Shown: positions 22,945 to 32,230, counted from the first letter of the stretch. The stretch: DNA of 45,208 nt from an uncultured Lachnospiraceae bacterium (GCA_944383835.1 CALWRE010000151.1:1-45208); one strand, 5' to 3'. Notes: generated by a model not told the origin, from the sequence alone. A program made the numbers and translations.

Positions 22945-25226
22945 CTGCGTACACAGAGGTGAACATTAAATTGGATAAGTACGAATATTCGATAAAAGCA
23001 GAAAAAATAAAAAAACTGGCGGAACGTAGGGATTATGAGACGGCAGCTAAAATTGCCGACGGCATTGACTGGGATCGGATCCGCAATGTAAAGATGCTGA
23101 CCGTTGTGTCCCAGGTCTATGAAAAGGTGGGGCGGTATGGAGACGCCAAGGATATCCTGCTTCTGGCCTATGAGCGGGCCCCTGTGGGGCGGCGCTTCCT
23201 ATATAAGCTGACAGAGCTGGCGGTAAAGCAGGGAGAGTTTGCCGAAGCGGAAGAGTATCTGAAGGAGTTTGCCGTCACCTCCCCCCAGGATCCGAGCCGC
23301 CTGCTGCTGCGCTACGAGATCTCGAAAGCAAAAGGGGCCTCCGTGGAGCAGCTGATTACGATTCTGGAGGCCTATCAGAAGAGGGAGTTTGAGGAAAAGT
23401 GGTCCTATGAGCTGGCTTCCCTGTATTATCAGGCGGGCAAGAATGAGGCGTGCATCAAGCTGTGCGACGAGCTGATCCTATGGTTCGGCGTCGGCCCCTA
23501 TGTGGACAAGGCCCTGGAGCTCAAACAGAAAATCGCTCCCCTCACCCCGGAGCAGATCGAAAAAAAGGAAAATAAAGAAAAGTATCTGCGCCGCCTGGAG
23601 AATCTGCAGAAAGAGGCGGAGGAAAAAGAAGAACGGGAACTCCAGATGCAGCCGGAGCCGGAGCCGGAACCGCGAGCACAGTCTCGAATGCAGCCGGAGC
23701 CGCAGGCGCGGCCTTCACGGCTGTCCAGGCAGGCGGAGGAGGGACGCAGGCAGGCGGAGTTTGAACGCAGCCTGGCCCAGCAGGTCGAGGTGGCTGTAGC
23801 CAAAAAGCCAGAGGAAAAGCCGGAAGAACAGCCAGAAGAACAGACAGAGAGTCGTCCGAAGACAAAGACCTTTGTCTTTGAGGCGCGGGCGATTCGGGAG
23901 GCTCTGCAAAAGGCGCAAGATCAGCCGGTGGATGTCCGGATGGTGGAAAAACGCGCCGAAGAGCTGGAGCGCGAGACGGCCGGGGCGGCTGCGACAACGG
24001 AAGAGCCGACGGAAGAGCCGAAGGAAGAGACGGAAACAGAGGCGGAAGCAGCTGAGGAAGCGGAAGCAGAGCTGGAGGCGGAAACGGCCGGGGAAGCGCA
24101 GGCGGAGCTGGAGCCGAAAACGGTCGGGGAGACTGAGCCGGAGGCAGAGCCCGAGTCCGAGCTGGGAGTCGCCGGGGAGGCTGAGGCCGAAGCAGAGACA
24201 GAGATGCAGGCTGCCGGGGAAACCCAGGCAGAGCCTGCATGGCAGCCTGTCAAGGAAACCGAGCCGGAGCCTGCTGTGGAATGGGGGCAGCCGGAGCTGG
24301 AAAACGACCATTATCTCCTGGTCGCCTGTGACAATGAGGAATCCGGCCTGCATGAATGCGTGGCTTATATCCGCCGCATGCGGGAACAGCTGGGGCGGCC
24401 GGCTACGCAGATGGCCAAAATCCATGGGGAAAAATTGGTTTCCAAGGATCTTGCTAAGACCTTCCGCAAGCTGGGAGGAAGAGACCTGATCATTACGGGG
24501 ATTGCCGCCGTACCGTCTGCTGTTTTGCGGGAAGTAATCGAGCGGGCGCAGGAAGAGCAGGGGGAGAGTTTTGTGGCCCTGCTCGATACGAAAGAAGAGA
24601 TCGATGCGCTCCGGGAACGGGAGGCTTTCTTTGGCGGCTGTCCTATGCTGGACTGCACGCAGAAAGCAGAAGAGGCGAAAAAGGAGCAGAGCCAGAGCCA
24701 TAAAACACTGGCGGAACTGGTGGAGGAGGCCCTGCGGGCCGGCGGCCTGGACGGCATGAACGCGGGTCAGGAGGCGGCCGCCGTTCCTGCGGCACAGCCG
24801 GATCCGGAGCGGAAATCGGAGCCTAAGCCGGAGCCCGAGCCGGAGTTTAAACCCGAACCTAAGCTTGCGCCGGAACCGGAGTCTAAGCTTAAACCGGAAC
24901 TTAAGCCGGAACCGGAACCGCGGGAGCCCGAACCTGCGCCCGGGGCGCCTGCATCCAAGGAAATGACGGCAAAGGAATTCTTTGAATTTGCGGATAATTA
25001 TGCGCGGATGCTGGACGCGATGATTGACGATCTGGGGGGATTGGCTCTTTTTGCCGCGGCGGAGCAGTATCAGCAGGACAGGATTCCGCTTACGGAGGAG
25101 CTTGCGCAGGAGTTGGTGGAGAAGGCAATTCTGCGTGCGGAAAAGCGGTCGTTAAAGAACCTTCTTTCCAACCGCTACAATAAGGAGGGGTATTTGATCC
25201 TGAAGGAAGAGCATTTTAAAGAATAA
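22941..25226 (+). CDS. TPR protein with acidic linkers and a degenerate AAA-like domain
   Basis: A 761-residue protein without a known name. Residues about 25-195 look like tetratricopeptide-type helical repeats, then a charged coiled coil (about 195-232). A long Pro/Glu/Ala-rich acidic linker spans about 233-450. Residues about 452-575 form an alpha/beta domain (YLLVACDNEESG, then DLAKTFRKLGGRDLIITGIAAV, then FVALLDTKEEIDALRER) that resembles part of EccA/CbbX-type AAA domains but has no Walker A. A second Pro/Glu/Lys repeat region spans about 619-668, and a helical domain ends the protein (about 671-761). GTG at 22941 overlaps the recR stop; GTG at 22959 (VNIKLDKYEY) is an alternative. It is followed by a CvpA family gene. 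Scaffold or adaptor work is inference. Confidence 0.8.
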   Translation: MTAYTEVNIKLDKYEYSIKAEKIKKLAERRDYETAAKIADGIDWDRIRNVKMLTVVSQVYEKVGRYGDAKDILLLAYERAPVGRRFLYKLTELAVKQGEFAEAEEYLKEFAVTSPQDPSRLLLRYEISKAKGASVEQLITILEAYQKREFEEKWSYELASLYYQAGKNEACIKLCDELILWFGVGPYVDKALELKQKIAPLTPEQIEKKENKEKYLRRLENLQKEAEEKEERELQMQPEPEPEPRAQSRMQPEPQARPSRLSRQAEEGRRQAEFERSLAQQVEVAVAKKPEEKPEEQPEEQTESRPKTKTFVFEARAIREALQKAQDQPVDVRMVEKRAEELERETAGAAATTEEPTEEPKEETETEAEAAEEAEAELEAETAGEAQAELEPKTVGETEPEAEPESELGVAGEAEAEAETEMQAAGETQAEPAWQPVKETEPEPAVEWGQPELENDHYLLVACDNEESGLHECVAYIRRMREQLGRPATQMAKIHGEKLVSKDLAKTFRKLGGRDLIITGIAAVPSAVLREVIERAQEEQGESFVALLDTKEEIDALREREAFFGGCPMLDCTQKAEEAKKEQSQSHKTLAELVEEALRAGGLDGMNAGQEAAAVPAAQPDPERKSEPKPEPEPEFKPEPKLAPEPESKLKPELKPEPEPREPEPAPGAPASKEMTAKEFFEFADNYARMLDAMIDDLGGLALFAAAEQYQQDRIPLTEELAQELVEKAILRAEKRSLKNLLSNRYNKEGYLILKEEHFKE

Positions 25227-25258
25227 AGTTGAAAGAATAGTGTTTCAAGGAGTGAAAA

Positions 25259-25960
25259 ATGGAGAGTAATTGGCTGTTGATTTTGACAATCGCAATTCTG
25301 GCCGTATCGGTTTTTCTGGGTTACATGCGCGGGCTGATCCGCACGGTCCTGAACCTGGTGATCGGCGTGCTGACCCTGATTCTGGTGATGATTTTCAGTC
25401 CCAGGGTCTGCGATTTTCTGCAGAATAATACGGGCCTTCCGTCCTATGTGGAAACCAGGGTGGAGGCTGTGGTATGGCAGAGCATAGACGGGCAGACCGG
25501 CGGAGCGGCGGACGTGCCCCTGGACGCCGCGGGGCAGGAGGCGGTGATCGATCAGCTGCCCTTTGTGTCGGCGGTGAAGGATGAACTTCTGGAGAGGGGA
25601 CAGGAATACCTGGCGGCAGGTACGGCGGCATTTGCTTCCTTTATCACAACGGAGCTCTCCGAAAAGATTGTCGTGCTGATTGGCTACATCCTTACTTTTG
25701 TGGTGGTATTCTTTGTCCTGCGGATTGTGGTGTTTCTGCTGCGGATCCTGGAGCATCTGCCGATTATCCACGGCCTCAATAAGATAGGCGGCCTGGCGGC
25801 GGGATTGATCGAGGGCTTTCTGGTTGTCTGGATCCTGGGAATTGTCCTGACTGTGGCCGGAACAACGCAGCTGGGGCAGAGCGCCGCCCAGTGCGTCGCG
25901 TCAAGCGAGATTCTGACCATGATTTACGGGAACAATCTTCTACTGCAGATTATTTTTTAA
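25259..25960 (+). CDS. CvpA family membrane protein
   Basis: A 233-residue inner-membrane protein with about four predicted helices: 6-24, 27-45, a pair near 139-162 and one near 178-202. The opening WLLILTIAILAVSVFLGYMRGLIRTVLNLV and the later GLNKIGGLAAGLIEGFLVVWILGIVL fit the CvpA/colicin V production family. The family is linked to envelope stress and colicin V export in enterobacteria; its biochemical role is not settled. An AAGGAG site lies seven bases before the ATG. It is the last gene of the dnaX operon and is followed by a good terminator at 26037-26085. Confidence 0.85.
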   Translation: MESNWLLILTIAILAVSVFLGYMRGLIRTVLNLVIGVLTLILVMIFSPRVCDFLQNNTGLPSYVETRVEAVVWQSIDGQTGGAADVPLDAAGQEAVIDQLPFVSAVKDELLERGQEYLAAGTAAFASFITTELSEKIVVLIGYILTFVVVFFVLRIVVFLLRILEHLPIIHGLNKIGGLAAGLIEGFLVVWILGIVLTVAGTTQLGQSAAQCVASSEILTMIYGNNLLLQIIF

Positions 25961-26036
25961 TGAGCATTTTTACCGGATAATTTTACAAAAAAGTTTACAA
26001 TGGAAAAGGGGCGGAAGGGCCCCGGATAAAGCAAGA

Positions 26037-26085
26037 AAAGCCTCGAAGAGAGAAGGTAAAACTTCTTTCTCCGGGGCTTTGTTTT
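26037..26085 (+). terminator. Rho-independent terminator of the dnaX operon
   Basis: AAAGCC pairs with GGCTTT and an inner GAGAGAAG pairs with CTTCTTTCTC, followed by GTTTT. It lies 76 bp after the CvpA family gene. The rest of 25961-26200 holds no other clear element apart from AT-rich sequence ahead of the peptide operon. Confidence 0.8.
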
Positions 26086-26200
26086 ACATAAAAAGGAAGC
26101 CTTGCCTTAACGGTATTTTAACGAGAGGCCGATTTTGCTTTAATAAACCCCTGCTAGAATCGCTGTGTTTCTTAAAGACAGATAAGGAGAAAGCAAAAAG

Positions 26201-27748
26201 ATGAAAAGACTAATAGCAATCGGACTCAGTATACTGCTTTTGATGGGCCTGGCGGCCTGCTCCTCCGAATCCGCCGGAACACAGGCGGGGACAGACGCGG
26301 CTGGGGCAAACACAGAGGGAACGGCCTCTGCTTCGGAAAAGAATGAACTGGTTATGGCCCTGGGCGTGGATCCGGACGGACTGGATCCCCAGAGGACGAC
26401 GGCGGCCAGCACCTTTCAGATTACCAACAATATCTATGAACCCCTGCTGACCGTGACGGCCGACGGCGAGCTGACGAATGCCCTGGCAGATTCCTGGATC
26501 GTCAGCGAGGACGGCCTGACCATTACCTTCACCCTTCGTGCGGACGCGCAGTTTTCCAACGGCAATCCCTGCGACGCAGACGCGGTCATAGCTTCTTTTG
26601 AACGGCTGAAGGCGGAGGACAGCCCCCGTGCAGGAGATTACGCCAATATCGTTTCCATGGAGGCGCCTGACGCGCAGACGGTTGTTTTCACCATGGGAAC
26701 CCTGGATGTTGCGGCCCTTTCTTCCTTTGCCTATCCCTGGGCGGCAATCGTGGATGTGACGGTGGCGGACACGCTGACCAATCAGCCTGTGGGCACCGGC
26801 CCCTACGTGCTGGAGCAGTGGATCCCCCAGCAGTCTCTGACCCTGACCCGCAATGAGTCCTATCCGGGGACAGTCCATATCGAGACGGTGGAATTCCGGA
26901 TGATGCCGGATGCCGCTTCGCAGATATCCGCTTTCCAGAACGGCGAACTGGATATCATCACCGTTTCCGGCGATCAGGTCGGCGCTTTTGAAAACAATCC
27001 GGACTACAACGTGATCCAGGCCCCGGCCAACTCCCTGCAGCTGATGGCAATGAACCTGGACAACGAGGCGCTGGCGGATATCCGGGTGCGTCAGGCGATC
27101 AATTATGCGGTTGATAAGGACGCCCTGATTGAGACGGTCTGGTGGGGATACGGACAGAAGATCGGTTCCCATTATCCGACGGTATTGAAAGAATATGTGG
27201 ATCACAGCGAGGATTACACCTACGATCCGGATCGGGCCAGGGAGCTGCTTGCGGAAGCAGGCTACGGCGACGGACTGACCCTGCAGATGTATCTGCCGCA
27301 GAACTATACGGCCTATGTCAATGCCGGCCAGGTTATCGCAGACCAGCTGGAGCAGGTGGGCATCCACTGTGAGATCACCATCGTGGAATGGGCGACATGG
27401 CTCAGCGACGTCTATACAAACCGTCAGTATGACCTGACTGTCGTAGGGCATACGGGAAGACTGGATCCTTACGTTCTGCTGGCCCGCTACGACACGGAGA
27501 GCGGCGAGAATTACTTTAACTACAGCAACCCCGAGGTGGATCAGCTGCTTGCCGACTATCAGTCCGAGCAGGACGAGGCGGCGCGGACCGAGATTGTCCA
27601 GAGAATCCAGGCAATCCTGGCGGAGGAGGTTCCGGCCCTGTATATCCAGGATCCCATCTCCCTCTATGTAACCCAGAGCGATGTGGAAGGCTTTGAGACC
27701 TACCCGATTGATATTTATGAGATGAAGAACGTTTCCTTCGTACAGTAA
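26201..27748 (+). CDS. Peptide/nickel-type ABC transporter substrate-binding lipoprotein (SBP family 5)
   Basis: A 515-residue binding protein. The signal peptide MKRLIAIGLSILLLMGLAAC gives Cys20 as lipid anchor, with an Ala/Thr/Glu linker behind it. The mature part follows the DppA/OppA pattern: LVMALGVDPDGLDPQRTT, NIYEPLLTVTADGELTNALADSW, LTITFTLRADAQFSNGNPCDADAV, QPVGTGPYVLEQW, IRVRQAINYAVDKDALIE. It is the first gene of a complete importer (two permeases, two ATPases). The ligand could be a short peptide, but family 5 proteins also bind opines, sugars, metal chelates and other compounds, so it is left open. Confidence 0.93.
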   Translation: MKRLIAIGLSILLLMGLAACSSESAGTQAGTDAAGANTEGTASASEKNELVMALGVDPDGLDPQRTTAASTFQITNNIYEPLLTVTADGELTNALADSWIVSEDGLTITFTLRADAQFSNGNPCDADAVIASFERLKAEDSPRAGDYANIVSMEAPDAQTVVFTMGTLDVAALSSFAYPWAAIVDVTVADTLTNQPVGTGPYVLEQWIPQQSLTLTRNESYPGTVHIETVEFRMMPDAASQISAFQNGELDIITVSGDQVGAFENNPDYNVIQAPANSLQLMAMNLDNEALADIRVRQAINYAVDKDALIETVWWGYGQKIGSHYPTVLKEYVDHSEDYTYDPDRARELLAEAGYGDGLTLQMYLPQNYTAYVNAGQVIADQLEQVGIHCEITIVEWATWLSDVYTNRQYDLTVVGHTGRLDPYVLLARYDTESGENYFNYSNPEVDQLLADYQSEQDEAARTEIVQRIQAILAEEVPALYIQDPISLYVTQSDVEGFETYPIDIYEMKNVSFVQ

Positions 27749-27769
27749 GCGTTCTGCAAGAGTTTCCCT

Positions 27770-27793
27770 GGCCTGAGCCATGCGGTTCAGGCC
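27770..27793 (+). other. Hairpin after the binding protein gene
   Basis: GGCCTGA (27770-27776) pairs with TCAGGCC (27787-27793), followed by TCTTCCTTTTG. It may be a weak terminator or mRNA stabiliser between binding protein and permease. A 12-bp tandem repeat (CGTGTTATCGCC/G, 27831-27854) follows in the leader. Confidence 0.45.
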
Positions 27794-27930
27794 TCTTCCT
27801 TTTGCGCGATATACCCGGCAGGCGGCTGTCCGTGTTATCGCCCGTGTTATCGCGGCGGATAGGGGAAGGAATTTTCTCCTATCCGAAGCAGTGAATTGTC
27901 CCGCCCGGCGGGTAGAAAGGAAAGAGTTTC

Positions 27931-28890
27931 ATGCTGAAAATATTAGGAAAACGCCTGCTCAGTTCTCTGGCGGTTCTGTTTGTTGTTTCCCTGATCACTT
28001 TTTTTATTCTCAAATGGATTCCCGGCGATGCGGCCCAGCTGATTTTGGGAACGGAGGCCTCGCAGGAAAGTTTGGAGGCGCTGCGGGAATCTATGGGCTT
28101 AAATGAGCCGTGGCTCACCCAGTACGGAAATTGGCTTGTCAACCTGTTTCGGGGGGATTGGGGCTCCTCCTATATTTACGGGGAAAGCGTGCGCACCTTG
28201 ATTCTGCAGCGCCTGCCGGTCACCTTTTCCGTAACGATTTTCTCCATGTTGATCGCGGTGCCGGTCGCCGCGCTGATCGGCATCTTATCCGCTTTGTTTA
28301 AGGATAGTCCCATCGATGTTTTTTCCCGGTCGATCATGCAGCTGGGAACGGCGATTCCCTCCTTCTGGCTGGGGATGATTTTTATGATTGTTTTTGCCGC
28401 CAATCTGAAATGGTTTCCTGTCACAGGCTATGTGCCTCCTTCGGACGGCTTTCTTTCCTTCCTTCACAGCATCGCCCTGCCGTCTATCGTCCTTGCCATC
28501 GGGGAACTGGGCATCCTGATCCGCCTTTTCCGTTCTTCGATGCTGACGGCCCTGGAGCAGGATTTCATGCAAAGCGCCCAGGTCAAGGGGCTCTCGCGGG
28601 CAACCGCCATTGTAAAATACGCCCTTCGCAGCGCGGTTATCGCACCGATTACGGTGATCGGAAACCAGACGGCGAAGCTGTTTGGCGGTACGGTGATTAT
28701 TGAGACGATCTTCGCCCTTCCGGGGATCGGCAGACTGCTCCTGACCTCAGTGGAGCAAAGGGACATTGAACTATTGCAGGGGATCGTCCTCTTCATCACC
28801 TTTATGGTGGTCTTCATCAATCTGATTACCGATCTGCTGGTGGCGGCGGCCAACCCACTGATTTGTTTGGAAACAGGAGGAAAAGATTGA
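27931..28890 (+). CDS. Peptide-type ABC transporter permease (DppB family)
   Basis: A 319-residue permease with six predicted helices. The opening LKILGKRLLSSLAVLFVVSLITFFILKWIPGDAA, then LGLNEPWLTQY-type spacing (SMGLNEPWLTQYGNWL) and the cytoplasmic loop QDFMQSAQVKGLSRATAIVKYALR are hallmarks of DppB. The later GGTVIIETIFALPGIGRLLLTSVEQRD is also diagnostic. Its stop overlaps the start of the next permease. It forms the membrane channel with that partner. Confidence 0.94.
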   Translation: MLKILGKRLLSSLAVLFVVSLITFFILKWIPGDAAQLILGTEASQESLEALRESMGLNEPWLTQYGNWLVNLFRGDWGSSYIYGESVRTLILQRLPVTFSVTIFSMLIAVPVAALIGILSALFKDSPIDVFSRSIMQLGTAIPSFWLGMIFMIVFAANLKWFPVTGYVPPSDGFLSFLHSIALPSIVLAIGELGILIRLFRSSMLTALEQDFMQSAQVKGLSRATAIVKYALRSAVIAPITVIGNQTAKLFGGTVIIETIFALPGIGRLLLTSVEQRDIELLQGIVLFITFMVVFINLITDLLVAAANPLICLETGGKD

Positions 28891-29714
28891 AAATGAAAAA
28901 CAAAAAACCTAAATTTTCCGTTATTCTGGGCATGGTTTTGATTTCCATCATCCTGCTTCTGTGCCTGGTCTCCTTTTTCTGGCTCCCCTATGACCCGGAC
29001 CGGATGGATACGGCCAATCGCTTTGCCCTGCCCACCGCGGCCCATCTTTTGGGAACGGATCAGTTTGGCCGGGATGTGCTCAGCCGGATTATGGTGGCCT
29101 CCCGCTCCGCTCTGCTGGTGGGCCTGTGCTCGGTCAGCGTCGGAGCCCTGATCGGCCTGGTGGTCGGAGCCGTTGCCGCGATGTCCGGGCCGCGGCTGCA
29201 GTCGCTGATTATGCGCGTGATCGACGGCTTCATGGCCTTTCCCGGAATTCTTCTGGCGATGATGCTGGTGGCTGTTCTGGGAAAAGGGCAGATCAACGCG
29301 GTGATCGCCATCGGGATTTTTATGATTCCCTCCTTCTCCCGCCTCGTCTATTCGATGATATTGGAGAATAAAACCCGGCTGCATATCAAAGCGGCCCGCA
29401 GCTATGGCTGCGGTCCTGTGCGGATCGTCATCAGCCACATTTTCCCGGACATGCTGCCGCGGATGGTCACCCAGTTTTCCTCCTCCATTGGAGGGGCGAT
29501 CCTGACCGAATCTTCCCTGTCCTTCCTGGGGCTGGGGATCCAGCCCCCTTCCGCCAGCTGGGGGATGATGCTCAGCGAGGCCAGGCAGTACGTCCTCTCC
29601 TACCCCTTTATCGCGGTTGCCCCCGGCGTAGTTCTGCTGATCGCCGTGCTGGGCTTTAACCTGTTGGGCGACGGGCTGAACGACCGCCTGGTCAGAAAAG
29701 GGGTGCGGTCATGA
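28887..29714 (+). CDS. Peptide-type ABC transporter permease (DppC family)
   Basis: A 275-residue permease. I use the TTG at 28887 because AGGAGG ends six bases before it; the ATG at 28893 would leave 12 bases and is the alternative. The first helix is followed by the DppC-type segment HLLGTDQFGRDVLSRIMVASRSALLVGL, and the ATPase-contact loop is HIKAARSYGCGPVRIVISHIFPDMLP. The end ILTESSLSFLGLGIQPPSASWGMML...NLLGDGLNDRL is diagnostic. Its stop overlaps the next ATG (ATGA), so the complex is made stoichiometrically. Confidence 0.93.
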   Translation: MKMKNKKPKFSVILGMVLISIILLLCLVSFFWLPYDPDRMDTANRFALPTAAHLLGTDQFGRDVLSRIMVASRSALLVGLCSVSVGALIGLVVGAVAAMSGPRLQSLIMRVIDGFMAFPGILLAMMLVAVLGKGQINAVIAIGIFMIPSFSRLVYSMILENKTRLHIKAARSYGCGPVRIVISHIFPDMLPRMVTQFSSSIGGAILTESSLSFLGLGIQPPSASWGMMLSEARQYVLSYPFIAVAPGVVLLIAVLGFNLLGDGLNDRLVRKGVRS

Positions 29715-30664
29715 GCGCCCCGGTAATGCAGCTGAAGGGCTGCACGGTGGAGGACGCCCGCAAAAACATCCTGATTCACGACGTGTCTCTGGAGGTCGGG
29801 GAGAATGAATGCGTGGGAATCATCGGAGAGTCCGGATCCGGCAAGACCATGACCGCCAGGGCTATCCTGGGCCTGCTTTCCAGGGATTTAAAGCTGGATG
29901 CAAAGGAAATGACCCTGGACGGGGAGGATCTGCTGGCAATGAACCCGCGCCAGAAGCGGGATACCATCGGCAAAAAAATCGGCTTTGTGCCGCAGAACAC
30001 CGTTGCCTACCTGCATCCTCTGATCCGCATCCGCAGCCAGATTGCGGACGGCTACCAGAAGGCCGGACGGGGAACGAAAAAGGAAGGGGAGGCAAAGGCG
30101 GAAAAGCTGCTTGCCCTGGTGGGGATCCACGATCCGGTCCGGGTGATGAACAGTTACCCCGGCCAGCTGTCCGGAGGAATGCGCCAGAGAGTAAATATTG
30201 CAATGGCCCTGATGTGCGACCCGCGGCTGATCATCGCCGACGAGCCGACGACCGCCCTGGACTGCATTGTCCAGAAACAGGTAACGGAGCTGTTCTTCCA
30301 GCTTCATGAGCAGTACAACACGGCTATTCTGATGATCTCCCACAATCTGACGATGCTGAAAAAATACTGTGACCGGATTGTCGTCATGTACGCCGGGCAG
30401 GTGGTGGAGGCAGGGACAACCGAGGAGGTTTTTGAACATCCCAGCCACCCTTACACGAAGGCGCTGATGGAAGTGATCCCGCGGCTAGACCAGAATCCGA
30501 ACGTACCCCTGCTGGAGATTCCGGGGTATGTCCCGGAGAAGGATCGCGGCCGGTCAAGCTGCCTGTTCGCCGACCGCTGCCCGAACTGCCGGCCCCAGTG
30601 CCGAGAGCCCCTGCAGATTAACGAAGAGCAGACGCATTTTTCACGGTGCGTCGTGCAGGCGTGA
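29711..30664 (+). CDS. Peptide-type ABC transporter ATP-binding protein (DppD family)
   Basis: A 317-residue ATPase. Walker A is GESGSGKT (39-46), the signature is LSGGMRQRVNIA, Walker B is LIIADEPTTALD and the switch His is in MISHNLTML. The C-terminal oligopeptide-transporter extension has four cysteines in CLFADRCPNCRPQCREPL, the motif that binds an iron-sulphur cluster in some members. It overlaps the DppC stop by four bases. It pairs with the second ATPase at 30691. Confidence 0.94.
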   Translation: MSAPVMQLKGCTVEDARKNILIHDVSLEVGENECVGIIGESGSGKTMTARAILGLLSRDLKLDAKEMTLDGEDLLAMNPRQKRDTIGKKIGFVPQNTVAYLHPLIRIRSQIADGYQKAGRGTKKEGEAKAEKLLALVGIHDPVRVMNSYPGQLSGGMRQRVNIAMALMCDPRLIIADEPTTALDCIVQKQVTELFFQLHEQYNTAILMISHNLTMLKKYCDRIVVMYAGQVVEAGTTEEVFEHPSHPYTKALMEVIPRLDQNPNVPLLEIPGYVPEKDRGRSSCLFADRCPNCRPQCREPLQINEEQTHFSRCVVQA

Positions 30665-30690
30665 GCCAGATAGAAAGGAGAGAGTCTGTA

Positions 30691-31506
30691 ATGGAAGATA
30701 TCATCCTCGAAGGAAAACAAATCGTCAAGAATTTCAATCTGAAAAAAGAGGTCTTCTGGGAGAAGCAGAAAGTGCTGCAGGCGGTGGGAGGGATAAATAT
30801 CCAGCTGCGCCGCGGGCAGACCATCGGCATCGTCGGGGAAAGCGGCAGCGGAAAGTCCACGCTGGGCGAGGTTCTGGGCGGACTGCAGCAGCCGACCAGC
30901 GGTACAGTCCTGTACCATGGAAAGGATCTGGCGCAGATGAACCGGGAGGAGCGCCGCCAGTACCGCCGCAATATACAGTTTATTTTCCAGAATCCCAAGG
31001 AGTCGATGAATCCGTATTTTACAATCGAGAAAATTCTGACGGAGCCGCTGAAGCTGCTGGATGAGAGCTATACCCCCGCCTATGCCCGGCAGAAAATCGC
31101 CGAGATCCTGCCGCAGGTCGGGATGGAGCCGGACTGCGTGAAGAAATATCCCAGCGAATTGTCCGGCGGCCAGTGCCAGCGTATCGCAATCGCCCGCGCC
31201 CTCCTGCTTAGCCCGGAAATCATCGTCTGCGACGAGTGCGTTTCGGCTGTGGACGTTTCGGTGCAGGCGCAGATTTTGAATCTGCTGAAATCCCTGCAGC
31301 GCCGCTACGGCACCAGCTATTTGTTCATTTCCCATGATATGGGCGTGATCCACTATATGTCGGACTATGTGCTGGTGATGGTCGGCGGGAAGATCATCGA
31401 GCAGGGAGACGGGGCGACGGTGATGAGCCATCCGGCCGAGGCTTATACCGCCCAGCTGATCAACAGCTCTCTGTTCCAGGAGGAACCGATATGCGCTGCA
31501 CTGTAA
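30691..31506 (+). CDS. Peptide-type ABC transporter ATP-binding protein (DppF family)
   Basis: A 271-residue ATPase starting MEDIILEGKQIVKNF, with AAAGGAGAGAG upstream. Walker A is GESGSGKST (49-57), the Q loop is QFIFQNPKESMNP, the signature is LSGGQCQRIAIARAL. Walker B reads IIVCDECVSAVD, where most relatives have DEPVSALD: the Pro after the catalytic Glu is Cys. The catalytic Glu itself is kept, so activity is expected. The C-terminal extension is short. Its last 16 bases overlap the start of the MBL-fold gene, which ties that enzyme into the transporter operon. Confidence 0.93.
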   Translation: MEDIILEGKQIVKNFNLKKEVFWEKQKVLQAVGGINIQLRRGQTIGIVGESGSGKSTLGEVLGGLQQPTSGTVLYHGKDLAQMNREERRQYRRNIQFIFQNPKESMNPYFTIEKILTEPLKLLDESYTPAYARQKIAEILPQVGMEPDCVKKYPSELSGGQCQRIAIARALLLSPEIIVCDECVSAVDVSVQAQILNLLKSLQRRYGTSYLFISHDMGVIHYMSDYVLVMVGGKIIEQGDGATVMSHPAEAYTAQLINSSLFQEEPICAAL

Positions 31507-32228
31507 TCGGAAACTGGGGCGGCTGCTGCCGGAAAAACGAGGCTTGTTCCGGCTACCTGCTGACGCAGGACGGATTTCATCTGCTGTTAGACTGCGGCAG
31601 CGGCGTCTTAAGCGTCCTGCAGAATATCATCGACCTCAACGACCTGCATCACATTTTCCTTTCCCACTATCATTTTGACCACTACAGCGACGCCGGCTGC
31701 GCCGTTTATTCCAGGCTGGTCAATATGCAGGTCGGCAAAACAAAGCAAAAACTTCATTTTTACGGATTGCCGAATGCAGAGAAATTTTCCGAGCTGACCT
31801 GGGAGCCTTATTCCGACATTACCCCTGTCGCCGCCTCCGGCCGGCTGCAGATCGGCCCCTTTGCCTGCACCTTTCAAAAGACCGTCCATCCTGTGGATTG
31901 TCTGGCAATTCGCGTGGAGGCCGGTGGAAAAAGCCTGGTGTACACCGCGGATACCGGATACTTTGACGGGATGGCTGAGTTTGCCAGGGATGCGGACCTG
32001 CTGATCAGCGAGTGCAGCCTCTATGCCCCTGCCGGCGGCGAAAAGGCAGGCCATCTCAATGCGGAGCAGGCCGGGCTCCTGGGAGCCCGCTCCGGCTGCC
32101 GGACGCTGCTTTTAACCCATCTGCCGCTGTACGGGGAATTGGAGCGGCTGCGCGAGCAGGCGAAGAAAAACTATCATGGCCGGCTGCTGATGGCCGACAA
32201 GTTGATGGCGATTGATTTGGAGGATTAA
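31491..32228 (+). CDS. Metallo-beta-lactamase-fold hydrolase (RNase Z-like subgroup)
   Basis: A 245-residue two-metal hydrolase. The metal site HYHFDH (H59, H61, D63, H64) is complete and further ligands are in TVHPVDC, TADTGYFDG and LLTHLPLY. The short compact form with GSG near the start (LLLDCGSGVLSVLQ) resembles YhfI/RNase Z-like proteins, some of which act on cyclic phosphodiesters or phosphonates; the substrate here is unknown. It overlaps the DppF-type gene by 16 bases and is followed two bases later by a histidine phosphatase, so both enzymes are probably linked to the imported compound. There is no signal peptide, so it acts in the cytoplasm. Confidence 0.85.
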   Translation: MRCTVIGNWGGCCRKNEACSGYLLTQDGFHLLLDCGSGVLSVLQNIIDLNDLHHIFLSHYHFDHYSDAGCAVYSRLVNMQVGKTKQKLHFYGLPNAEKFSELTWEPYSDITPVAASGRLQIGPFACTFQKTVHPVDCLAIRVEAGGKSLVYTADTGYFDGMAEFARDADLLISECSLYAPAGGEKAGHLNAEQAGLLGARSGCRTLLLTHLPLYGELERLREQAKKNYHGRLLMADKLMAIDLED

Positions 32229-32230
32229 AT

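Noticed and set aside
26135-26160. TTGCTT and TAGAAT as promoter of the peptide-importer operon
   Set aside because: The spacer is only 14 bp. Another weak pair (TTTAAC and TTAATA, 26117-26145) is possible but not strong enough to list.
26210-27781. A 523-codon minus-strand frame opposite the family 5 binding protein
   Set aside because: The plus-strand gene has a lipobox and clear family motifs; the antisense product has no recognisable domain and no ribosome binding site.
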